Part shown: in pieces, positions 55,640-64,000 of the stretch
Layout of the letters: the number at the start of each line of letters is the position of its first letter
Position numbering within the stretch: the stretch's first letter is position 1
DNA from: Orychophragmus violaceus
Taxonomy: Eukaryota > Streptophyta > Magnoliopsida > Brassicales > Brassicaceae
DNA: 64,000 nt
Assembly: GCA_030180135.1 (NCBI GenBank)
Contig: CM058232.1
Coordinates: forward strand, 77,233,001-77,297,000
Direction of reading: 5' to 3'
The notes under the pieces: generated by a model
The model's input: the letters and a program-made list of their open reading frames with translations, nothing else
Told to the model about the DNA's origin: nothing
The model's database searches: none
Made by a program: the position numbers and the translations under genes

Positions 55640-56872
55640 AACTCTTTGACTCTGGCCAAGATTACAAACACCATGTTTGTAGACATCGCATACTGCATAA
55701 TTATCCTTCTCTGCTGCTTGTGCCGAATTTCACACAAATCATCTTCTATGATGATTCGAAAACCCTTGTGCTGCAATTGACCAATGCTTAAAAGATTATT
55801 CTTCAATCCAGACACATAATAAACATACAAGATTACTTGGTTTCTTCTGTTTATCTCAAGGCGCAAGCTTTCCTTCTCTTCAACATTCATCCTCCTATCA
55901 TCTCCCAACTTCACTTGGTGCCGAAAAGTATTGTCCAACTCAAGGAATCAGCCTTTGTTTCCACACATATGATTGCTGCAACCCAAGTCGAGATACCACA
56001 CCTTCTCTTCTTCTTCAATCGTGTGTTGAATCTAGGCCATTAGCAACATATCTTCGTCAAACTCAGCAAATTTAGCCGCCTATTCCCAGATAGGACATTC
56101 ACTTTTAAAGTGTCAAGGCTTATGGCAGTGAAAACACTCAATATGACTTTTGTTGAAGCCTCTATCGCGGCCACCTCTTGCACCACGATATCCACCTTTT
56201 CCTTTATTCAGTGAGTATCCTCCTCTATCTTTGCTTCCTTTGATCTTGAGAACATGATCTTCTCCAGCATGCTTGACGAGATTTTGTTCATGGACCAGTA
56301 ACAAACTATGTAGTTCATCCACAGACAGTTCCATGATATCTTTTGATTCTTCGATCACGTATACAACATAAGTAAACTTTTTCACAACCGTTCGAAGAAT
56401 CTTTTCAACAATCTTCTCATCCGACATATCTTCCCCGAGATTCCTCATATCATTAGCAACGACCATCACACGCGAGAAGTAGTCAATGATCGTGTTTCCA
56501 TCCTTCATTTCCAGCACTTCAAAGTCTCTCCTAACCATTGTAATTGAGCACTTTGAAGCATCTTATTTACCTGATATTTCTTCTTCATTGACTCTCAAAT
56601 GTCTTTCGATAGATCCTTCTTAGCGATGGTCTTAAGGATCGTCTTGTCAATTGAAGCAAAGAGTTAATTCTTCGCTTTGAGATCCTTAAGCTAACTCTTC
56701 GCAAGCTCTGTTCTTTGCGCACTGGTCATGATGACGTTTCTCTCTGGCTGCACAATTCCGATTCAATGAGATCCCACCACTCCTTGAATCTCAGGAGATT
56801 CTCCATGAGCATTGCCCAATGCTCGTAATCACCATCAAATTTCGGAATACTCAAACCTTCTTTCTCACTCAT
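55640..56872 (-). pseudogene. Copia D gag and protease region
   Basis: The ATG at 56872 opens MSEKEGLSIPKFDGDYEHWA, then MENLLRFKEWWDLIESE. After frameshifts comes a gag block (KDGNTIIDYFSRVMVVANDM, LGEDMSDEKIVEKILR, DELHSLLLVHEQNL), a knuckle start (CFHCHKP) and the protease-downstream region SVQVKLGDDRR-like, SGLKNNLLSIGQL. Then the TTC repeat, read as poly-Lys. Confidence 0.75.
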
Positions 56873-56915
56873 TTTGTGTTTTCTTTTGTGTGTGTGAATA
56901 TGATCTAATACCACT

Positions 56916-57314
56916 TGTCGTATCAAAGAAACTGAAATGCTTATTGATAGAGAAGCGTAAGCTTAAGGAAGAAGAAACGAGCTAACAAGTTTAGGGTTAG
57001 ATCGATTCGACAACTTGAGGAAGAAGATACTCTCTTCTTGCCAAGTTAGGGTTAAAGAGTTCTCCTCTTTCGCTAAATTAGCTGTGTAAATATTCTATTA
57101 TCAATCAATCAAAATAATCCCTCCCTCGTTTACACAACTCGACTTCTTATATACAAAGCGATAAGTTAACTAACAAGATCCTCAGAGATAACACGAGATT
57201 GATGTTTATCTCTTGGATCTTTAGAAAACCGAATAAAAGCTAAAACCGATATCTAAGCTAAACCGATTATAAAACCAACACCCAAAACCAATAAATGAAA
57301 GAGATGCTACATCA
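56916..57314 (-). repeat. Copia D 5' LTR
   Basis: TG...CA ends in element orientation, PBS immediately left, gypsy pol immediately right. Only one LTR of this element is in the window. Confidence 0.68.
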
Positions 57315-59693
57315 GGTCCCACCGGGTGAAGAAGGATTCGGCCTCGAATCCAAGGAGTCATTGTCGCCATGAAATGGTGTAAGGTGTTTGACATTGAAGA
57401 CGTCTGAGGTTCGAATATGCGATGGCAATTCAACGCGGTAAGCTTTTGGGTTAATCCTCTCGATGAATTTAACCGGGCCAATCTTCTTGGTCTTGAGCTT
57501 GTTGTAGTCTCGTAAAGGAAGCCGTTCCTTTGTCAAGTACACCCATCCTAAGTCGCCGGGTTCAAATAGCACCTCTCGTCTCTTCAAATCTGCCGTTTGT
57601 TTATACTTAGCAGCCGACATTTCCAAGTTACCCTTAGCCCGAGTATGAACGTCTTGAAGGTTAGTGATGAAGTCCACTGCCTCGCCGTGGAAGCGAGTTT
57701 TGTCCGGAGCCGTGCCCATATATGCTGGTCCACGAGGCACCAAACCATAAACCACATGAAATGGAGAGTAACCCAAGCTCCGATTAAGTGCATGGTTATG
57801 AGCGAATTCTGCCTGACCCAGCTTCGTATCCCAAGACTTTATGTTGTCGCCGACCAAGCAACGGAGCAAATTTCCAAGAGATCTATTAGTGACCTCTGTG
57901 TGTCCGTCAGACTGTGGATGATAAGCATAGCTCATGTCTAAGGAGGTACCAAGTAAACGCCACAACGATCGCCAAAAATGGTTGAGGAAGCGAGTATCTC
58001 GGTCAGAGACAATCGATGACGGCAGTCCATGTAACCGGTAAATCTCACGAAAGAACAATAGTGCAACATTCAGCGCATCCGTCGTCTTCTTGCATGCGAT
58101 GAAATGAACCATTTTCGAAAAGCGGTCAACAACAACGAATACGGAATCATTACCTCGCTGAGTACGCGGTAGGCCCAAGACGAAATCCATGCTCAAATCC
58201 ATTTAAGGCTGTGTCGGTATAGGTAAGGGTAAATACAAGCCTGCGTTAGTTGCTTTACCTTTCTCTTGCTGACAAATCCGACAACGCTCTACAAAACGTG
58301 TGACGTCGCGACGCAAAGTTGGCCAAAAATACGACGAGGCCAACAAATGAATGGACCGATCCCTACCAATATGGCCCTCGTCATGGAGCTCGCGGATGAG
58401 GCATTATCGGAGGCTACAGTCCGGTATGCAAAGACATAGACCGCGAAAAAGAAAACAGTCTTGGATGGTATAGTCGCGTGATGTCCCTGTCGCAGCCTCA
58501 GTGTAAATTCGGGAGAAGAAAGAATCGGATACATAGAGTTCTGACAACACTTTAAAACCCATAACCGAAACGTGCATCATTGTCATCAGTGTGTGCCGAC
58601 GGCTCAGAGCGTGAGCCACACGGTTCGACTTACTCGACTGATGACGAATGGTGAATGTGAACTGTTGCAAGTATGCTATCCAACCCGCATGTCTGGCCGA
58701 GACTTTAGCTTGGTTGTCCAAATGCCGAAGAGCATCATGGTCGGTAAATAACACAAATTCCCTATGCATCAGGTAGTGACGCCAATGTCGTATCGCCTGA
58801 ACAATGGCGTAAAACTCCACATCATAGGTGCTGTATCTCCCACGCGCACCAGCCAACTTTTCGCTAAAGAAAGCAATCGGTCGCCCCTTTTGACTTAAAA
58901 CCGCACCAATGCCTAGCTTTGAGGCGTCACAATGAAGCTCAAAAGTTTCAGTAAAGTCAGGCAGCATGAGTATAGGAGCTGTAGTGAGCTTGCGCTTAAT
59001 CAGCTCAAACGCGGAAGAAGCCTCAGCCGTCCATACCAACTTACCATCACGCATACAGTTAGTAATTAGCGCCATGATGGTGCTGAAATTGTCAACGAAA
59101 CGTCTATAAAAAGAAGCAAGGCCATGAAAACTACGAACCTCCGTTACTGTGGTGGGAGTCGGCCAGGAACGGATGGCGTCGACCTTCGCCTGATCCACGG
59201 ATAGACCGCGATCGGAGACAACGTAGCCGAGGAACAATAACTCCGAGACTCCAAACTCGCATTTATGCTTCGCCGCAAACAACTTCTCCGAGCGTAAAAC
59301 AGCAAGAACCTGACGCAAATGCTCAGTGTGAGCAGCGAGAGATGCACTAAAAATCAAGATGTCGTCGAAACAGACCACAACGAAGCGACCAATAAACTGC
59401 CGAAGTGCTTGATTCATTATCCTCATGAAAGTACTCGGAGCGTTAGACAAACCGAATGGCATAACCAGCCATTCAAACAATCCTTCCCGAGTTTTAAAGG
59501 CTGTCTTCCACTCATCCCCTGGTTTAATACGAATCTGATGGTAGCCACTTTTCAAATCGATATTCGAGAATATCTTGGCAGCTCCAATCTGATCCAACAA
59601 GTCGTCCAGTCTAGGAATGGTAACGAACCGTGATTTTGTTAATAGCACGGCTGTCTACACACATCCACCACGTACCATCCTTCTGAAGGAATT
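57315..59693 (-). pseudogene. Ty3/gypsy pol: RT, RNase H and integrase, both ends interrupted
   Basis: Minus strand, nearly open in two long frames. 58404-59648: RT with FPIPRLDDLL-type start (here TIPRLDDLLDQIGAAKIFS), FVVVCFDDILIFSASLAAHT (FDD catalytic box), and RNase H with FELHCDASKLGIGAVLSQKG. 57315-58400: integrase with HHCC finger (HDEGHIGRD, FVERCRICQQEKGK), a stop, and the core MDLSMDFVLGLPRTQRG, VVDRFSKMVHFIACK, PSSIVSDRDTRF, YHPQSDGHTEVTNRSLGNLL. Ends at Copia D (stop supplied by its LTR); upstream cut by Copia E after KDGTWWMCVDSRAINKIT. A frameshift near 59640 and the stop near 58203 show it is inactive. Confidence 0.85.
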
Positions 59694-60414
59694 TCTAGCA
59701 GATTCCTAATCCAATTAGGCAATCCTAGTCTGAATTCCGAGCCTAGAATCTACAGGTTCATGTAATTGAATCTATCAGATCTGGAGATTACCTGGTGATT
59801 ATGCAGCGGAAGTCTTAGCAAGTAATCGAGATCTAGAGCGCCTCAAGTGCTGCGCCTCTACTGGTATCCACACGCACACAGAACTGGACAGCAGGGATGC
59901 TAGTGCCTATCAGAGATCTGATCTCCCGAGAGGTTTCTTTTCTGTTTCTGGTGGCTATCAATTAGGTTAGATTAGTGTTTTGGTCGACCATATATCTTTA
60001 TATATGTTGACTTAAACCACAACGGAATTAACCAACAATTAAACCGATTTAATTTGGTAATCCGCGAGTCGTGTCGACCGACACACTCTATGTGTCGATC
60101 GACACGGTCGATCTGTGTCGACCGACATACTTATTATGTCGATCGACACTGTTCCAGAAACTTAGTATTGAATGCATATCTAATATGCATTCACCCGATC
60201 ATTACATTAATGATCAACCTCATGTTCAACGTCCAGTTTGCTTAGGTGTGTGACCCTGTAGGATCATATAACACTAGCAATGAGTTCTCAACTCATTGAT
60301 CATAAGTGGCTTCTAGCAAAGCATTATGAGTACCCAGTGTTATATGATTGTCTCATCTCGACAGTACGACATTCACTTAGAGCAAGTACAATAGATTTCA
60401 GGACATTCCCAACA
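59694..60414 (-). repeat. Copia E 3' LTR
   Basis: 721 bp, TGAAGGAATTTCTAGC to CCCAACA on the plus strand. Four dyads at 60071-60149; TATA-like box TATATAAAG complementary to about 59996-60005. Confidence 0.9.
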
Positions 60415-61255
60415 ATCTCCCACTTGTACTGGAATCATCTATTCCTATAATCCCTTCGTCACTATATCTCGATCCGGCATAAGGCAAGATCCGTGTCATC
60501 CTTATTAAGCCAAAATCATGTTCATCGAATTCCGATTTATACTGACAAGACAAACGACTGACAATCACCTCGTTTGAGTGTGGCCACACATTTCTCAGTA
60601 TCAAATCTTCGATGGGCCCTGAGATATTTATCTCCTGTTATATAGGAGGGACAATTCCCATCTTGTTCCATCCCTGTTCCTTCACACGCTTCATGATGCG
60701 CCCAATCAATGTCTTTATGATCACCAGTTACGGCTGACGTTTGACAAGGTCAAAGCGGACCAATTCACATGCAAGAAAACATGATGAACTCAGGTCTAAG
60801 GACTATACTTTATAGTCGTAATGAAAACTCTCATGACACTTATATAACTATCCCGTAGAGTTCTCATCAGTGGGTCATGTCCGATCATGTGTTCTCTAAC
60901 ACATATCTATGTGATTGACTTTAATACTCTTATTAATGACTCCATGAAACTTAGTCATCAGTCACCTCACATACTAGTCTCACGCGGTTGTTAATGTCCC
61001 ACTTTAACAACCTTGACCAGGGACAAACATAATTTATGTCATTTATTATTTATAGGTTTCATGATCAAGTCACATACTTGATGACCTATAAAATGTCATA
61101 AATTACTTTGGGACTATTATTTAATAACCATTATTAAATAACATAGATGTCAGATTTCAATAACATAATCGAATTATGTTTATACGAACATCATATCATA
61201 ACTAAAATTAATAACAATGACTCCCACTAAAATTAAGATCACATCTTAAGACATC
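60415..61255 (-). other. Copia E 3' untranslated region
   Basis: Non-coding; close match to 13139-13985, including the purine tract and the segment repeated in Copia C. Confidence 0.68.
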
Positions 61256-62156
61256 TAATGTCTTTAGCAGTAGTCTGACCCTTATTCGCTCTTGCTCAGC
61301 GTGTGTCCAAGGGCACTGCGTCTTGCTAAGAGTAATACCAAGAGTCATTTGCACTAATCCCTTCTTGGAATCATGCATACTGGATCTGTGCAAGGCCTTA
61401 TCACATAAGTATCTTGACACAATCCACTTAGCTTGTCCAATCTATCTCTATAGATTCTTATTCCAAGAATGTATATGGTTTCTCCCATAATTTTGTCGAA
61501 AAACAACCTTTTGAATCAAGTCTTAATAGACTGTAAACAATGGAACTTCATTTCCGAGGAGTAGTATGTTATCAACATACAATACTAGAAATACAACTGC
61601 GCTCCCACTAGTCATCTTGTAAACATTCGGTTCCTCTTCATTTCTGATAAAATCAAACATTTTGATTACTTTATCAAAACAAAGATTCCAACTCCGAGAT
61701 GATTGCTTCTATCCATAAATGGATCGATGAAGCTTGCATATCTTCCTAGCTTCATTAGGATCAACGAAAACTTCAGATTATGTCATGTACACATTCTTTT
61801 CTAGAATTCCATTAAGGAAAACTGTTTACACATCCATCTGCCAGATCTCATAACCATTATGAGTGGCGGTTGCTAGGAGAATCCGAATGGACATAAGCAT
61901 GGTGTCTGGGAATAGGTTTCTTCACAGTTAATACCATGAATTTACTTGAAACTTTTTCCACCAATCCAGCTTCGGACATCGCCATTCCGGATCCAGCGGC
62001 CTTCAGCCACTTTTGGAGTCAAGGCCCATCATTGCTTCTTCAAATTTCGCAGGCCCGTCACTTTCGATGATCAGTAGATCACGGCAATTGGTTACGAGAA
62101 ATCCCCATTTCTCGGGTTCATGACGGATCCTTTTGGATCTGCGAGCTTCAGTCTTG
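61256..62156 (-). pseudogene. Copia E RT remnant and broken pol
   Basis: The minus strand reads the same RT tail as Copia B (SMHDSKKGLVQM, GITLSKTQCP, THAEQERIRVR) and a YVDN-type box near 61575, then decayed sequence to the inserted block. RNase H is absent. Confidence 0.7.
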
Positions 62157-62368
62157 TGTTAAAAGTCACGCACATATCTCATATGTAGACTATTACCACG
62201 ATCTAATTAACCAAGATTTAAACCGTAGTTAATTAAATCATAAACCAAAGTATTTTGGTTCGCGATCTGTGTCGATCGATACAACCTTTGTGTCGATCGA
62301 CACTTCTACAGAAACTCGCATTTTCAATGTATATCGAATATACATTCACCAAGTCCTTTATAAACTTT

Positions 62369-62773
62369 AGGCACCACAGGTGCAGGTTCTACAACTCTTT
62401 GTAGATCCAACTGCTGCTCTTCCTCATCAGGTTGAGCAGTCTCCTGTGTTTTTCGAATTTCTTCGAGTTGTACTTTTACTCCCACTGTTCTTCTTGGAAA
62501 GAAAGTCTTTCTCAAGAAAACATAGTTCTGAGCAACAAACAATTTGTTCTCGAACTGGTTGTAAAAGTAACATGCCTTTGTTTTGTTAGGACAACCATTG
62601 AAGTAGCACTTATCAGATTTGGGTGTGAGCTTATCAGAGATTAAACGTTTTATATAAGCCTCACAACTCCAAATCTCCATGATGGATAAATCAGAAACAT
62701 TTACATTCCACATCTCATGTGGTATCTTTGTAACTGATTTTGATGGAACTCTATTTAAAGTAAACTCAGACAT
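62369..62773 (-). pseudogene. Copia E integrase end
   Basis: Open for about 130 codons: SKSVTKIPHEMW, LISDKLTPKSDKCYFNGCPN, VFLRKTFFPRRTVGVKVQLE. Homologous to Copia B 20447-20893. The integrase core to its right (62774-63110) is broken. Confidence 0.78.
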
Positions 62774-64000
62774 TTCTAGAGTGTATTCTTAGAAGGATAA
62801 TGGAAGATATAAGTGATTCATCATTGATCAAACTATATCTAATAAAGTTCGATACATGAGGATTGAATTGTGAAACACTTTCACAATCTATTAGATGATC
62901 ACTTAATTATTGACTTAAGTATTCACCTCCATGATCTCATCATAAAGCTTCAACTCTTTTGCCAAATTGATTCTATGCTTCATTCTGGAACTCTTTGAAG
63001 TTTTCAAAAGATTCTGATTTATGTCTTATTAACAAGACATAACCGTACCTACTGAAAATATCAGTAAAGGTAATGAAGTACTGAAAATTTCCTCTAGCAT
63101 TACTGTTTATCGGCCCATATACATCCGTATGCATAAAGCCCAATAAGCCTCTGGCCCTTTCTTTTTATCCGTTCGCGACCTGTGTCGACCGATGCACCGT
63201 TTGTGTCGATCGACACTACCCTTTTTCGAAAGGAGCCTTTGTCATTTTACCCAATAAACAAGATTCACTTTACTCATTGTGATTCATAATCAGATGAGCC
63301 CAAAAGCCCATCACTATGGAGCTTCTGAATCTGTTTCTCATTTACGTGGTCCAAAATGACAATGCCAGAGAGAAGTTTGATATTAATGTTATAGTTAGGC
63401 ACATTCTGGTTTATAACATAAAATCCATTCTCTAATGGATTGCTACTATAAAATATATCAGTGTAATCAAATGAATAACACTTATTCTTAATTTGAAAAC
63501 TGATATCCTTTCATATCCAAACAAGGATTAGAAATAATCTTTCTGCTCATAGCAGATACATAGTAGCAGTTTTAAGTTCAAAACATGCCATAAATGAAAA
63601 ACAAATGAAATACTCCTACGGTTAATGCAGCAACTCTTGCTTCATTTCCACGCGTAGATCCACTTGTCCTTTCTCCATAATCCTACTTTTGCTCAGGCCC
63701 TGCACATTTTCACAAAATATGAGCACCACATCTGGTATCCAATACCCAATAAGTAGGACTATAAGAAGTAACATTTACTTCTATAACATAATACCTGAAG
63801 AAGAAGTCTCGTACGTCTTCTTCAGCTTCTCATAATCTTCCAAGAATTTATTGCAGTTTCTTTTCAAATGCCCATAACCATTACAATAACGGCACTTAAC
63901 ATCTTCAGAAGGACTGGTTTTAACCTCAGGAGCTTGGCCAGACTCGCTTAGATTCACAATCGAGCTCGTCTTTCCATCACTTTTGTTCTTACCAAGTTTC
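62774..64000 (-). pseudogene. Copia E integrase core, pre-integrase, protease and gag zinc knuckle
   Basis: Remains of the integrase core to about 63110, then the pre-integrase region, interrupted by a 57-bp dyad block near 63170-63226. Protease at 63560-63770 with YWVLDTRCGAH. A CCHC knuckle CRYCNGYGHLKRNC is readable on the minus strand at about 63855-63895, intact by spacing. Gag continues off the edge. Confidence 0.72.

Larger units (their letters stand above)
55484..57314 (-). mobile_element. Copia D: 5' part of a Ty1/copia element
   Basis: Minus orientation. The 5' LTR is 56916-57314 (399 bp; element orientation TGATGTAGC to GATACGACA), followed by an initiator-Met-like PBS (reverse of 56902-56913, TGGTATTAGATC) and gag from 56872, then protease-region remains to about 55640. 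Nothing of integrase, RT or the 3' LTR remains; the break is at the TTC microsatellite. It was inserted into the end of the gypsy pol to its right. Confidence 0.75.
59694..64000 (-). mobile_element. Copia E: Copia B family element, 3' half, continues beyond the window
   Basis: Left LTR 59694-60414 followed by the reverse purine tract; preceding target sequence CCTTC (59689-59693). The other LTR is outside. Internal: 3' UTR, RT remnant, integrase, pre-integrase, protease and an intact-looking zinc knuckle. It shares the RT-to-3' UTR junction of Copia B. Two extra dyad-bearing blocks sit inside the pol region (about 62157-62368 and 63170-63226). Confidence 0.85.

Noticed and set aside
55449..55938. 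Poly-Ser, poly-Phe and poly-Lys ORFs
   Set aside because: Produced by the TTC microsatellite in three frames; the copia similarity lies outside it.

Overview
This window is plant nuclear DNA, almost certainly Brassicaceae. It has multi-exon genes with GT-AG introns, an AT-rich background, and many plant LTR retrotransposons, a Helitron and a LINE. The ordinary genes are an LHT-type amino acid transporter, a YqaJ-type nuclease, a small Lys-rich protein and SRP72. From memory, this order matches the Arabidopsis thaliana chromosome 1 interval around AT1G67640-AT1G67680. No organelle, bacterial or viral replicon is present.

Layout. 1-1663: LHT-type transporter (minus strand, 3' end cut by the window edge). 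2442-3019: candidate small DNA transposon. 4130-39410: a stack of nested retrotransposons. The oldest layer is a decayed Ty3/gypsy (pieces at 4130-4576 and 37850-39410). It holds Copia A (4582-37213, target-site duplication (TSD) GTTTT). Copia A holds Athila-like 1 (5974-11252, TSD CTTCT) and Copia B (12433-36113, TSD GCTTT). Copia B holds a truncated Athila-like 3 (14446-20384) and Copia C (22807-34819, TSD CAATA). Copia C holds Athila-like 2 (25681-31020, TSD GGCAC). LTR divergence counted by eye falls from about 10% (A) through about 2.6% (B) and 2.3% (C) to about 1.2% (Athila 2), in agreement with the nesting order.

40538-41532: a Mutator-like element filled with degenerate telomere-like repeats. 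42104-47220: the three-gene block (nuclease, small protein, SRP72). 47404-51757: a non-autonomous Helitron carrying captured exons of TIC40 and of a DUF1350-like gene, plus a retroposed fragment with its own TSD. 51900-55455: a decayed LINE. 55456-59693: remains of Copia D and a gypsy pol. 59694-64000: Copia E, same family as Copia B, running off the right edge.

The most unusual signal is a short dyad, consensus TGTCGATCGACA with variants such as TGTCGACCGACA and TGCATCGATCG. I see roughly 80 copies by eye. They mostly come in pairs whose centres are 20-22 bp (usually 21 bp) apart. They occur in both Ty3/Athila-like and Ty1/copia elements: in the LTR U3 about 65-185 bp upstream of the best TATA-like box, in 5' leaders, inside gag reading frames, and as small inserted blocks within a pol region. 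They are absent from the host genes, the Helitron, the LINE and the older gypsy pieces. A TE-shared regulatory or recombinogenic cassette is my best hypothesis for a previously undescribed system here.
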